In this document: piece after piece, positions 9,431 through 21,030 of the stretch
How the letters are laid out: every line of letters begins with the position of its first letter
Position numbering within the stretch: position 1 is the stretch's first letter
Source of the DNA: Tolypeutes matacus
Taxonomy: Eukaryota > Chordata > Mammalia > Cingulata > Chlamyphoridae
Assembly (NCBI GenBank): GCA_026826555.1
Contig: JAKSZT010054324.1
Span: forward strand, 7,515,581 to 7,579,580
Length of the DNA: 64,000 bases
Reading direction: 5' to 3'
The notes under the pieces: model-generated
What the model saw: only the letters and a program-made list of their open reading frames with translations
Database searches by the model: none
Told to the model about the DNA's origin: nothing
Made by a program: the position numbers and the translations under genes

Positions 9431-12264
9431 CTGTTGGTTTTCAATGTGTGTGTCTTAGAGGGAAGATGGGGTGAATGGGAGGCCTTAATTAAAGCCCCTG
9501 TCAGGGCTTCCACTAGAGTGGCTACAGTTTATGATTTATATTTAAGATTGGTTTGAAGTAAGGATTTTGTGTCAAATAAGCCTGTAAATTCATTTGTTTG
9601 GAACTTGGAGTTAATTTTCCTATAATGTGATACATTATTAGACCTTCAACATATCCCCCCTTCCCACATGCCTATTTTTCCCTTAATAAAATGGAACTAC
9701 TAATTGTTATCAGTACATTGAAGTTTATCTCAAAAGCTTGTGACTGAAAAGAAAATTTCCCTCAGGGAGTACAACTGTAAAATTAGTATAAAATTGATCT
9801 GAGCAGAGATATACAAAGTTATCTTTAAGAAGCAAAATGACTTCTGGGCCCATAAGACTTTACCCAAAGAAGGAAGACATCAGCCAGGAAGTCTGCCACC
9901 AGCCCTGGAAGAACTGAGAAAGAAGTGTCTTGGACATCCATCAGCAGCGTCCTTGCCAGCACTGGGCATTATGGAGGGAGCTTTAGCCAATGAAAGTTCT
10001 GGCCCCCTTGGAAAACAGGTTCACCAAGTTATCTCAGGCAATGCAGTCAATATTTGGTTAACTCTGGTGTTTTAATTGCGTACTCATCCAACAACTTCTG
10101 GTTAAAATTTGGCTGCTTGTATGGGTCTAACTACAGGAAGAGATTTCTCTGATTGTGTTTCTACCAGTATTACAGCCCTGTCACAGTTATATTTATCATC
10201 ATATCATCATATGAAAGGAGAAGTGTTACAGTTCTATAAGAGTTCCTAAGCTTGGTTCCTAACAGATGGGTCCATTCTTGGTGAGCTGACAAAATCAGGT
10301 CTCTGAAAGAGCTTCTTAGGCTGACAGTCCCTGAGCCAGGGTACATTCAACCATGGTTTTCAAAGTCTCACAGTATAGCCACCTGCCAGGTAGCCTGGGT
10401 CTTCTCCCAGCTTCACCTCTTCTAACATTATCACTGACCGTGCTTAGGCTCCTATGTTTATTTAAAAAATTCCAGTGTATCTTTGTAATAAAAGAATAGG
10501 ACAAAATGCATTTTCAGTCTTAGTAATTAATACAAAAGGATGGCAAGGTCAAATAACTGTGTAATTAGAGAAAGAAGTAGATGCTGCTCATGATGATAAT
10601 GATGAATAACATTAATCGGGGACTTAAAAAATGTGTCAAGATTTGTGTTATGGACTATAAATGATTTTTTTAAAAATTCTAACAACCCCAAAAGGAAGAT
10701 ATGTTTTTATGCACAATTTAACAGGAATAGAGGGATCTTGAGGTCAAATAATACTCAAGGCCAGCCATCCTGTATACATAGAGCCAAGGTTACAGTCCAG
10801 GAAGCCCAAATCTTTGTCCAAATTCTTAACCTAAGTACCACATTAAGGGGCTGGAAAGAAGCTCTGGGGAAGAAACAGGGAGACTTGGATTTCAGCTTCA
10901 GGAGTCCATGTCACTGGCTCCTGACTAAGCTTCCTTCTTTTTCATCCAGAAATATCCTAACTTCTCATAGTGACCAGTTTTGGTTCACCACTTCATCTAA
11001 GGAAGGAGGAGAGAATCTTCTAAGAAAACTGGACAAGAAGTAGAGGGGCTAGGGCAAGCGATGAGGAAGAGACCAAAGAGAATAAGTGTATATGGAAGGG
11101 ATTTATCACGCAAAAAATTTAAATAAGCTGTGAATGTGAGTTGAAGAAAAGGGGAATGGCAGGTTTGAGGCTCGATCACAATCCTTTTGAGGGGATAAAC
11201 GAGTGGATCAGATACCAGTTACCAGAAGAATCTTTGTTTCTGTCTGGAGAGAGGGTGAAGGCTAAGGAGAACATGCTCATCTGGACCTCACGCTCAGTAT
11301 CCCCTGGTTTGTAGCTGCAAGTCCTTGCTATTGCCTTTGAGCTCTGGAACTGTTTTATTGCTTTTATAAACTACCAGCTATCTTCTTTTAGGGGGACATA
11401 ACAGATGGTCATGCTGAAACTGAGCTTTTTATCTGAATCTTCAAAACCTTTTTCTGCACGATTTATGAGGTTCCCTTCTTTGCAAATTCAGTGCTTTCTG
11501 GTAGCTTTTCCTTTAGAGATGAGCCACAGGAGCCTCATTTTCGTTGGGCATTGCCTATTAGTGGCAAAGCTCCTTTCCTATTTCATCAGTTTCTCCAAAG
11601 GAATAGGGCTGAGTCCAGATCAGTTCTGTTTATGAGGGTGAAAAGATTTTGGTGTTCTGACTAAAAATTGCTTGTGGAATCTGCCACCTGGGTCTCCCTT
11701 CCATATCCATCTTGTATTTTTATGCGCATTGTTCCTGGAGTTCAATCTAATAGGTCAGCCCCTGTAAGCGGGGAAGAAATTTGACCAGGTCAAGTGTTTT
11801 GTGGCTCTGGTGCCCATCCTACCTCAGTGCTACAGAGGGGCTGAAGCTTGACTTGCTGAGTGGATGGGCGGCAAGGGTGACGTGCCCCGAATCCTGGCCT
11901 TCTTGAGTTTAGAATGTGCCAAGGCTCCTCTGCATGCCCTCTCTGTTGAGAGAAAGAGAATATATGAGTAAAACAGTATTGTCTATGAAAAAAATCTTAG
12001 GAAATGGCATGGTTTTTCGTAATCACCAAAATCTACAAGTCAGTTGGATAATAGAAAAAAAGTACAATCAAACCAAACCAAAATAACACAAAAACTCAAA
12101 ACTTTGTAGATGTAATCACATTCATAACTCATTTTGTTCTATTGGCTTATTTCCCAAATCACTTGGAATTAATATTTTTCTGATTTAGAATTCAGATTCC
12201 TGAGTCCACTGGAGATACTGTTAGTCAGCTTTTGTGGTATATCTTAATACTGCCTAGACTTCAG
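9431..12264. other. No gene recognised; one probable MIR
   Basis: Apart from the MIR listed at 10590-10840 I see no repeat. A 136-residue frame at 10633-11043 starts inside that MIR and has no domain. The other frames are short. Confidence 0.5.
10590..10840 (-). mobile_element. Probable MIR SINE relic
   Basis: CTAACAACCCCAAAAGGAAG followed by a CACAATTTAACAGGAATAGA block matches the antisense MIR centre, with an AGGCCAGCCATCC segment at the expected distance. It is strongly diverged. Confidence 0.5.
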
Positions 12265-12560
12265 GATGGCAGTATAGTTTAGTGCCTTAGAGCATAAGCT
12301 TTGGAGTAAAAATCTGGGTATAAGTCTTGGATCTGGTACACACTAGATGTATGACTTTAAGTTCATTAAACCCTTCAGTTTTCCTCAACTGCAAAAAGAG
12401 AATAATAATATCTTACAGAGTTGTTATGAGGATGGAATAATATATATACATACACATATACACTCATATGTTTAGTGTGTGTATATATACTGTTTGATAT
12501 ATACTATATGTTTAAAGTGCTGGTATATAGAATATGCTCAATAAATGACAACTATATTGT
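12265..12560 (+). mobile_element. Near full-length MIR with internal AT expansion
   Basis: It begins GGCAGTATAGTTTAGTGCCT with the tRNA-like head. It continues through TTCAGTTTTCCTCAACTGC and GAGTTGTTATGAGGATGGAA and ends GAATATGCTCAATAAATGAC. About 75 bases of TATA/CATA-rich sequence (12440-12515) sit between the core and the end, where a normal MIR has only 'ttaatacatgtaaagc'. Confidence 0.88.
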
Positions 12561-12874
12561 TGTTTAGTTGTAAACTGTGCTCCTGCATTTACTGGCCTTG
12601 GTGTTGGGTATTGCTTGTTTTAATTATATTGGCTTAAGGGAGGGAGCCCAAGTCTAAGATCAAAATTTTTTTGAGAATGCCCTCTATACTATACTTCTGT
12701 CTCGTAGAATAATAAAGCCTCTGAAATGTCCTCCAACAAAGAAGCCTATTCAAATTCTTACATGCTGAATAGTCTCAAACTTATTTTACTGCTAAAATAA
12801 ACTTTTTCCCCAGTAATACCTATTAAATCTTGTAAATCTCCTACTTTGCAAAGACAGCAATTGCACATTAGGAG

Positions 12875-13010
12875 ATACTGATGTAGTAGAGATAGCCATG
12901 GTCTTGAATGTAGAGTTTTGTAGTTGAATCTTTATTCTATACTTCCTGGCTCTGTGACTATAGCAAAGCACTGAATTTGTCTGTCTCTCACTTATCAGTT
13001 AAGACTATTC
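12875..13010 (+). mobile_element. MIR SINE relic
   Basis: AGTAGAGATAGCCATGGTCT and TTCCTGGCTCTGTGACTATA mark the head and centre. The 3' part is missing. Confidence 0.6.
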
Positions 13011-13289
13011 TCAAATGTTATCACCTCCAAGACCATCAGCCTCCAGATGACTGGGTAAGAAATTTCTGTATGTGCTCATCATGTCTGCTGTGCAGATCCT
13101 CACTGGAACCTGAGGCAAGAGGAAAAATCAGTAATACTGATCCTCTCTTCATTTAAAGTTTTGATATTTTGTTCAACATGGATTTTTATATTAATTTGCA
13201 GTTTAAAAGTATTACATTGACACATTATTAATCTGTTTACTGAGTTTTTTGGTTGCCCCTTACATTTTGCACCCATAGTGTGTTCCTCA

Positions 13290-13470
13290 CTTGCCTGCTT
13301 TAGTCCTGGCCCTGCTCATACTACAATCGTTTATTTATCTATACATCTCCTCAAATAGACCAAAATCTCCTTGAGGGTCAGGACTATGCCTTATTAACTT
13401 CTGTGTCTAAGGTACTTCGTTCAGTACTGGCACAAAATTAGCTTTCAGTAAGTATGCCTCAGCCTGCCAT
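13290..13470 (+). mobile_element. L2 LINE 3' end
   Basis: CCAAAATCTCCTTGAGGGTC, AGGACTATGCCTTATTAAC and TCAGTACTGGCACAAAATTA are the L2 terminal blocks. Confidence 0.8.
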
Positions 13471-13489
13471 ACTCTTCCCCTAGATACTT

Positions 13490-13795
13490 GTTCCTTTATT
13501 TCCTCCATGTTTCTGCTCATCATCAGAAAGGGCTGTCCTGATCAATTTCGTAAAATAACCTCTCCCTCACCACCACCTCAGTATTTTTCCTTTAGGTTGT
13601 TTAATTTTTCTTCATAGCACTTATCAGGATGTGATATTTTATTGTGTGTCTCCCCAATGTACCATAGTTGAGCAGGGCCTTGGTCTGTCTGTTTTCATTT
13701 CTGCATCCCTAGTGCCTAGAATAAATATTAGTCAAGTAAAAGACCTATTGAATGAATGAATGAATGAATGAGTGAATGAATGAATGAATGAAGAA
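13490..13795 (+). mobile_element. L2 LINE 3' end with (GAAT)n tail
   Basis: It runs from a CTGTCCTGATCAATTTCG block through TTCATAGCACTTATCAGGAT and ATTTCTGCATCCCTAGTGCC into the tetranucleotide tail. A GAAT-type tail is how L2 copies end, so the microsatellite is the element's own terminus. Confidence 0.85.
13750..13791. repeat. (GAAT)n microsatellite
   Basis: About ten tetranucleotide units with one GAGT variant. It is the expanded tail of the adjoining L2. Confidence 0.95.
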
Positions 13796-13810
13796 AGAAA
13801 CAGGGAAGGA

Positions 13811-13940
13811 AGGAAACAAATGTACCACACTAATGCAAGATGTTAAAACTAGGGTGGTATATGGGAATTCTGTATTTTATGCATGATTTTTCTGTAAACC
13901 TACAACTCCTCTAATAAAAAATATTAAAAAGAAAGAACAA
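13811..13940 (+). mobile_element. L1 3' end fragment
   Basis: ATGTACCACACTAATGCAAG, GGTATATGGGAATTCTGTAT and TTTTTCTGTAAACCTACAAC with an AATAAAAAATATTAAAAAG tail form the extreme 3' end of an older L1. Confidence 0.82.
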
Positions 13941-13949
13941 AATATCTCT

Positions 13950-14095
13950 TTTTTTTTCTTTCATTGCCTCATCTGGCAAATGTGAATAATGCAACTTACC
14001 TTACCTGTTGTGAGGATTAAATACGATTGTGTATGTGGAGGTACTTAGGATAGTGCTTTGTCCATTGGTGGCATTCAAAAAATGTTAGATAAACG
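13950..14095 (+). mobile_element. MIR SINE relic
   Basis: CATTGCCTCATCTGGCAAAT and CTGTTGTGAGGATTAAATAC are clear. The end, GGCATTCAAAAAATGTTAG, is degraded. Confidence 0.8.
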
Positions 14096-14394
14096 GGAAT
14101 CTAGCTGAATATGAATGAAAGAAAGTAACTCCTACGGGAGTTTTCTAGGACTAATGTGCCAGAGTTTTCTAATAACACAAAGAGAATGCTATGCACCATG
14201 GTGTCATTCATTGAGATGGTATTTTTATAAGCAGAATGTTAATGAAGCAACAGTTACACACATACACATATACAGAGAGAGAGCAACAGAGAGAGAGAGC
14301 TTGTGTGTGTATTCAATAGGAGAGTGAGATAATGGTTTTTAAGTCTTCTGGTCCCACATGTTATATCACAGAATCGTGGGAAGACCTTGGATAA

Positions 14395-14610
14395 TAGAGT
14401 CCTGGCCTCTGGGCTTGAATTCTGGCTCTGCCCCTGACTATGCCACTCTGTCACTGACTATGGGTGATTTCAGATAAACCACCCTCTTTTTGAGCCTTTC
14501 CTTGTAGAAGATATCACAAATACATGTATCTCAGATTTTATATAAGAATCTCATGTCCTCATCATGTAAAACATATTAAATGATAAATAAATATTAGCTG
14601 CTACTGTTCT
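14395..14610 (+). mobile_element. MIR SINE relic
   Basis: The GGGCTTGAATTCTGGCTCTG head is followed by TTTTTGAGCCTTTCCTTGTA. It closes with AATAAATATTAGCTGCTACT. The middle is heavily decayed. Confidence 0.7.
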
Positions 14611-15029
14611 TTTTGTGACTGTTACCACTATTACTATACCCACTACCAAGTCACATCTGGGAATTTCTAAGCCACGTAATAAGGATAAAATTCTACCCAT
14701 CATTCATTTACCTCATAAACTTAAAGCAGATCTCCAAGCCCAAAGGGAAGCTGGAACCAGGACAAATTGAATTAGCTGATTGTTTCCACTGTTAGAACCC
14801 AGAACCTGCTGTTGCCATCAATAAGCTGTCCTTTGGGTTCTGCGACTCTGAGGTACACATCACCTTAGGGTTCTCTTGCTACCTTAGGTTCCAACACAGT
14901 CTTACAAAATATTTAGAGTGTCCCTTAGCTAACAAGCAGGTTGTTGTCTTGCATGTGAAGAATTGAAAATGATCCACTTTGCCAGTCTGTTGATGCTCCA
15001 TTTATGTTTCCTATTTTGTGTTTTCTGAA
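14611..15029. other. No gene or repeat recognised
   Basis: Unique-looking sequence up to the first copy of the 58 bp duplication. Confidence 0.5.
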
Positions 15030-15087
15030 GTTTTCATTTTCCTTTACTTATGGATAGGATTGCTACAGCCAACATGTGTGGAGATAG
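15030..15087. repeat. 58 bp direct duplication, copy 1
   Basis: It shares about 52 of 58 bases with 15897-15954, at an offset of 867. All six differences that I count are transitions. It does not match a repeat family I know. Confidence 0.8.
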
Positions 15088-15158
15088 TAAACTGTTTTGT
15101 GTAAATCAATCTTTCCTATCAAGCTGAGAATGTGTCAAGAAAAAGTGTAGAGTGTGAC

Positions 15159-15241
15159 CGTCTCGGCGCTCCCTTGGAAGGGGTTGTCATAAGACGAAGG
15201 CACCCCGCCCACAAAGCAGAGTCCGTGGAGCTTTTCTCTCG
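15159..15241. other. CpG-dense patch in AT-rich DNA
   Basis: Seven CpG dinucleotides occur in 83 bases (for example at 15159, 15164, 15167, 15195 and 15206) while the surrounding kilobases have almost none. No coding frame or repeat family is recognised. Confidence 0.6.
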
Positions 15242-15430
15242 AAACTGAATCATGTGTCTTTAAAGATATTTAAAGATTGCACCACTAAAAAAGTTTATTT
15301 GTTTATGCTCTGTGTTCCTGATGACTTCATTAATATTGCTAACAATCTTCCTTGGGTGCTCTTCCTTGTCCAACTCGGCCACCATTCTTTTACTATTCCT
15401 TTATTTCTTTTGGAGATATCATTGCAAACT

Positions 15431-15448
15431 GTGTGTGTGTGTGTGTGT
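15431..15448. repeat. (GT)n microsatellite
   Basis: Nine GT units. It lies just before a TATTTCAG that resembles a splice acceptor. Confidence 0.93.
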
Positions 15449-15896
15449 ATTTCAGAAAACACTGGAAAGAAAAGATAGCCCCCTTAAAGTAAAATTACTG
15501 GGAACATACCTCCTTAAAAGAAGCTGAGATAACAGATTTCATTAAAACTGTGTTTAATGGAATTGAAGGGAGCTCTATCATTAGGATATGTTTGCAGAAG
15601 GTAAGTAGAAAGTGATTTTAATTATTGAATGTTTCTAAATATATCCACCCACTCCTCCCCAACCAAGTAACGCAGAACTGAAGTTCCAGGCTAAACTATA
15701 TAATGTCACTGAAGGGCAATAAGAGACATTTAACTTACTGTGATTTGTCAGGGTCACTCCTTAATTAACCAAAGCAGAGAAAACTCTAGCATTTTCTACT
15801 TGTATAATGGAATAATATTTGAAAAGTTACAATGATGATTCTTTCCCCAATATTTTCTGCTAAACTTACCATGTTCCCTTTCCAGGCAGTAGTGGA

Positions 15897-15954
15897 GTTT
15901 TCATTTTCTTTTACTTGTGGATAGGATTGCCACAGCCAACATGTATAAAGATAG
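15897..15954. repeat. 58 bp direct duplication, copy 2
   Basis: Second copy of the block at 15030-15087. The left TSD of the L1 insertion begins inside its right end (15947). Confidence 0.8.
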
Positions 15955-15958
15955 ACAG
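15947..15958. repeat. Target-site duplication, left copy (L1)
   Basis: AAAGATAGACAG recurs exactly at 16530-16541 after the poly(A). Both copies are followed by TGCTCAC, here with four extra bases (CTCT) before it, so the true TSD may be about 19 bp with one indel. Confidence 0.88.
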
Positions 15959-16529
15959 CTCTTGCTCACATATGGTGATTCTTGCAATGCAAGAAATTAT
16001 AACAATGAGGTGGAGCCAGTGGCCACTTGACAGTTTTTTGGGGTAGGGAGGGGATGAGCAGTTGAAATACAGTGGCTTCTTTGGGAGTTGGAGGTTGTCC
16101 TGAGTACTGTTGTGGCAATGGATGTAGGCCATTTTAAATCAGCACACACCACTCAGAACTGAGTGGGAGAGAGTGTGGTCTACAGTGTGAACTGTGGTCT
16201 ATGGTTGGTGGCAAGGCTCCAGGATGTGTAAGTTCATTGAGGTTGGTGGGCCACACTATGGGAGATGTTTGTGTTGGATGTGGTGGGAGGTGTGGGAGGT
16301 GGGCAACATGGGAATCCCAGTGGGTTCCGTATAATATTTTAGGTAATCTAAGCACCTCTTAAAATATATGTATATATATATATATAAATAATATTTTTGT
16401 AAGCAAATACACATATATGCATATATATTGATATATCATTTTACAAATGTTTGTATGGTGAGAATTTTGATTTTTACCCATAATAAAAAAATAAATAAAT
16501 AAATAAAATGCAAAAAAAAAAAAAAAAAA
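15959..16529 (+). mobile_element. 5'-truncated xenarthran L1 (3' UTR only) with poly(A)
   Basis: This is the sense copy of the long L1 3' UTR also seen in antisense at 51152-52661. Shared blocks include CCAGTGGCCACT, GAGAGAGTGTGGTCTAC, a run of GGGAGGTGTGGGAGG and ACATGGGAATCCC. It ends in an AT-rich segment, AATAAAAAAATAAATAAAT and a pure A run of about 20 (16511-16531). The pure tail and near-intact TSD suggest a fairly recent insertion. No ORF2 remains. Confidence 0.9.
16371..16386. repeat. (TA)n tract
   Basis: Short TA microsatellite inside the L1 3' UTR. Confidence 0.9.
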
Positions 16530-16541
16530 AAAGATAGACAG
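16530..16541. repeat. Target-site duplication, right copy (L1)
   Basis: Exact copy of the 12 bp at 15947-15958, directly after the poly(A). Confidence 0.88.
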
Positions 16542-17204
16542 TGCTCACGTTTTCGGTTTCAGAATAGATTTTTAAAACTCAAGGCATAGATAACTAACAA
16601 ATAGTTTGGGGGCTTTTGCTTTCCAGGTGTTAGTTCTGCTTTCCATGAAGTGAGCCCCAGGAGACAGGAAGTCTCATAGAGAAGCTGATGTGGCCAGCAT
16701 GGCTTGAGATAGTTGGTTAGAATGGCTCCAAGAGTGCCCAGGTATACGTGGGCAGCGTCAGAGTATTCCTACTCCTTCACGGTGTGGAGTGCAAGCACGG
16801 AATATTTGCCTGTGTGGCCCACAATGGTATGGATATGGCCCAAGAGCTCGGAGCTGGAGACTTCATAGTTGGAACAAGGAGTATGATGTTGGGCCCCAGA
16901 TGGGAACATGCGTGTCTTAATGAATGGCTTGCCAAAGTATGATCTGGTTTATTAAGCCCCCGTGTAAAAAGGAAGTCCTTATCACAGGAATGTGTGATGA
17001 TTGTAAGCATTGTTTGGGAAGTGATAGAAGGAAATCAGATAAATTAATGTGGTAGAACTTTGAATGCTTGATGTGAGAATTTTGCCTTGGTACATTTGAC
17101 AACTAGGAATAATTGCAATTTCTCTGGAAGGGGAGTGACAAGACAGAAAATGCTTAAATTGGAAGAATGCAGAGAATATTAGGAGTTTACAAAGGTTTTC
17201 AGAT
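16542..17204. other. No gene or repeat recognised
   Basis: Unique-looking sequence. Antisense open frames at 16777-17102 have no family features. Confidence 0.5.
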
Positions 17205-17310
17205 ATGTAAGGGTAAGGACTGAGTCTTATTCATCTTTAAACCACTAGTGCCTAGGGCCTGGCACAAGGTCTGGCACACAATTAGTACTCAATGTTTGTT
17301 GAATGAGAAA
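17205..17310 (+). mobile_element. L2 LINE 3' end
   Basis: GGGTAAGGACTGAGTCTTAT, GTGCCTAGGGCCTGGCACAA and ACTCAATGTTTGTTGAATGA are present in order. Confidence 0.85.
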
Positions 17311-18487
17311 AAGAAAAAAATTCTATCTTTTTTTGTGTCCTCACCAAAATCCAAAAGGAGTCCAGAAATTTAGGACAGATTTGAGAAAGGTTTTTCTCGT
17401 GGGAAATTGTTATCCCACGAAATGGAAACTGAGAGAAGATGTGCAGCATCTTGGGAGGTCTCTAAGGTTTATACTTGTTCTAGCCTAAACGTCAAAGGTG
17501 ATTTTGTAGACTTTTTGACTCTAAGATGTATATTACTTGGTCGACTATATTATGCAGATGAAGACTATTAAAAAAAGAAACTTTGTAAATCATCAAAACA
17601 CAGCAATGAGGATTATCTTAATTTGGGGGCCATTGCTTTTCTTTACTGAAATGCTAGTGAGAACCAGTGCACCCCTCTTTTTTTCCTAGTTAGAAAGAAT
17701 GGATTGAGAAAAGAACCATTATTCTTCTGTCTACTCTAAATCCAGGAGACAAAGACCCTTCTCTGACTTTTCTCCCAGGCAATTGATGGTTTATGTTCTT
17801 GGCTGTTGAAAGGAACAAACATTTGAGTAGGCATATGGAAATCAAAGGGCAGAATGTAGCTGAGACCAGCCCTCATTCAACATTTTGCAAAAACAGGGCC
17901 CACTTTTCAGAAGGAGATGGCAAATCCCATTCCATTATCTTATTTGTGTCTCATTCCCCAGCATTTCTCTGGGGTTTGTACCAGGTTACCCTCATTTTTG
18001 GGGCACAAGTTGGCTCTCATGGTGCCGCCCCAGCCTGCTATATGCTGCCAAATGGTATTTCCAGTTTGTAGTTCCTTCTTATCTTGCTATTAGAGGCAGA
18101 TCTAGCCTTCTGTTGAATTTTTTTAACTTTGTCGGAAATTGAGCAGATGGATTGAATTCCTAATTTTCTTTAAAAATGTGCCAAGCACTTTTTCCTTTGT
18201 TCCTTTTTCCCCTTGACCAATTCTTTGTGGCTCTGTATTTTCCCTCACTGATTAATCTTGTCTCTTTGTGTTCCAGGCATCTCATTGATAGCTAAGTTCT
18301 CTAGAATCTTCTCCCCTTCTGTTTTGGCATGTTATCTACTTCATTTCACATGCCTAGTATATTTATGTGTGCACACAACTATTACCATTGGAAAAAAATG
18401 GAAATCATGTTAAACTGCTAAAATATAATTCACCCGTCTTGTGATTTCTGAAGTAAAAGAGATTGGAAAAACACATTTATCTACTAT
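17311..18487. other. No gene or repeat recognised
   Basis: Unique-looking. Frames at 17793-18142 overlap each other and show no conserved motif. Confidence 0.5.
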
Positions 18488-18665
18488 TTTATTGAGTACT
18501 AACTATGAACCAGTTACTTCAAAAAGTGTTTAAGATAAGTTATTTTATTGAATGCCCCCAAGAAGTAATATAATAGTCCCGTTTTGCATAATAGCGTAGT
18601 GAGCCTGTCGGAAATGGACTGGCCCAAGATCAGACAGCTGCTAAGCATAGAGCTAGGAGTCAAAT
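18488..18665 (-). mobile_element. MIR SINE relic
   Basis: It has TTGAGTACTAACTATGAACC, GTCCCGTTTTGCATAATAGC and CAAGATCAGACAGCTGCTAA. A plus-strand MIR follows within 25 bp. Confidence 0.78.
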
Positions 18666-18689
18666 TAGTCTTTGCTTTTAATTGAAACA

Positions 18690-18900
18690 CCATTGGTTTT
18701 GTAATCTGAAAGACTTGGTTTGAGTTCTTCCTTTTAGTGGGTGGTGACATGGGGGACAGTTACTTGCTTAAATTTTAATTTCTTTGTATGTAAAGTGGGG
18801 GTGATAAGAATTCTCCGGCAGTATAGAGCTGTGAATTAAAAGCAATAAAGTCCTAGCACAGGGCCTGGCACAGTAATTTGAGGAGCTGCCAATTATTTTT
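18690..18900 (+). mobile_element. MIR SINE relic
   Basis: GAAAGACTTGGTTTGAGTTC (head), TTTGTATGTAAAGTGGGGGT (core) and CACAGGGCCTGGCACAGTAA (end) are all visible. Confidence 0.82.
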
Positions 18901-21030
18901 ATATTAGTTATTTTTATTGATGATATAACTCATCTTGGACAGAAAAGTAAACCGTCCTAAGTTCAGACATAAATTACCATATGTTACTAGATCTGTGTCC
19001 TTTACCAAGCCTCTAACTGGAGCCAGCTCTTAAATCTTTGATAATATGGTCCCCTCCTGACATGCACAATCCCATTTTCCAGCCCTGTGGCCAGAAAGTT
19101 TATTTGGAGACCTTATGGCTTTACTCTCTTTTCTTAGAGGCACTGTTTTTCTAGTCAGCAGCTACCTATACAACTTAATGCCAGATTTTCTTTTCCTGTC
19201 AGCATACCTGTCTGAAGCCTTCGTCCTAGATTAAAGTGATCTATTTTAAGTCCTTAGCAGGATTCTTTGGATTAAAGGTCAGACGTCTACATCTGCAGCT
19301 CTTGCCTTCCTTCTGCAGCTGCCTGTGCAAATAGCAGTGCGACACTGCCTTTGTCTGCCTTTTTCCTCCTGCCTCTCTTGCTGTCAGTCAGGTGTTTAAA
19401 GCCTTACCTTGGCTGGGTGCATAATACTACCTTTGGCACATGTTTTAGGATTTGAAATGCAGGATCTCCTGACCCAAAACTGATAACATGAAAAAAGCAA
19501 TAATAATGAACAACGTGAACAAGCAGCCAGTGACCTTTCACTATGTAACACATGGGATATGTGGTATTTTACACTAAACACATGCCTCTTTCCTGCTGTG
19601 TGGAGAGTTGTTTATCTTTTTGTTTTCTGTAAATCATGCTTTCTCAACCTTGTTTCCAGGAAGCAGAATCAAGTAGGGCTATAAAAACTTGATGGTACAG
19701 GGGTGCTGGTAGTTGCCTGTATCTTGCAACTTTTTAAAATCAAGTTAATGTATATTGAACAAATATTTGAATACCTGTGATAGGCCACATATAACTTGCT
19801 TGGCACTGGGTGTGACTCAGCCATACAGGAAAGGTCCAGCAAGTTGTAGGTGGGAAGACAGTTTAGAGAGTTACAAAGGATGCCTACTTCAGCCCAACGA
19901 GATGCCAACTTCCGGTTCTGATACAACCAGGAAGCGACACTTCCCACAAAATCCTAGCAACCTCTGTGGCCCGAAGAACATGAAGCAGCTGGCAGATAAG
20001 GCCTTGAGAGGGGGTTAAAACAGAAAGGCATTCTGCAAATGGTGTTGATGAAAAGCAGTCTCCTCAGCAGTGTAATTGATTTGTGCTGTTGATTTAAAAA
20101 CAGAATTTTAAGCACTTGCAGAGACAGAAAAATAGTTTTGCAATTAGTAATCTGGTCTTTGATACAATGAAACAACATCCTAGTGTGGTCCTTAGAGGGA
20201 TAAGAACAGAGAGGACATGGAAAAAACCATCAGGAATCTTAATCCAACTGGGCAGATATCATTCTTAAGTACATTGGCCTACAGGGTCAATACCTTCTTA
20301 CTAAGAAGGAGTTAGCAGTTGACACCAGAATCTTACAATATGAAAATTGAATTTTGTTATGGTTATTTTATTGCGGGGGGGTGGGGGGGAATCCCACCCA
20401 AAACCCAAAAGCACTCCTCTGGGGTTTGTGATAGATAGCTGTTTGGACTAGATGACTTGTGCAGTTATGGGCCCACAGAAGGCAATACCAGAAACGCAGC
20501 AAGGCTTACAGAATGCACTTTAACAAAGTGGACTTCTATTATCTATGCCATCCATTACAATAGCATTGGGAAGGATATGAAAGATAAAGCCCCTTCCCTG
20601 GAAGAGCTTACAATCTATAAGTAATACATGCACATGCTAAAAACAAAGCAAAAATAATAATGTCATAACCCATACTGTAGAAAAACAGTCCCACCACTAC
20701 TAACTTCCAGTCTCACTACACAGAGTCAACCTCTTTTAATCATTTCTATATTTATTTCTTCTAGTAGTTAATAGAAATGCTAAAAATATGCATAGGCCAC
20801 CATGTCTTTATTGATAAACATATATTATCTGTTGTCCCTGTGGTGCTGGGATTTAGCTTACCTCTACCGTTCCTTCTAGCAAATTTGATAATTGTATTAT
20901 TGAGTTTGTTTTTCTACTGTCTACTTTTACAACAAAGTAAATTACTTAAATCTGTACTTTTCTATTCCATCCACTTCTATATGTATATATTTTTTTTTCA
21001 TGTCTTTCTAGGTATAGGGTTGTATCATAT
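18901..21030. other. No gene recognised; G-rich run
   Basis: Unique-looking sequence. Two 7-G runs separated by one T sit at 20375-20389. AT-rich DNA at 20740-21030 leads into the L1. Confidence 0.5.

Noticed and set aside
10633..11043. 136-residue plus-strand frame
   Set aside because: It starts inside a probable MIR relic and has no recognisable domain.
13750..13791. Tandem GAAT array as a CRISPR-like or independent satellite
   Set aside because: It is the natural tail of an L2 element and has no spacers.
20375..20389. Two 7-G runs as a G-quadruplex
   Set aside because: Only two runs with a one-base spacer; it would need splitting of runs to make four, so the evidence is weaker than at 47297.
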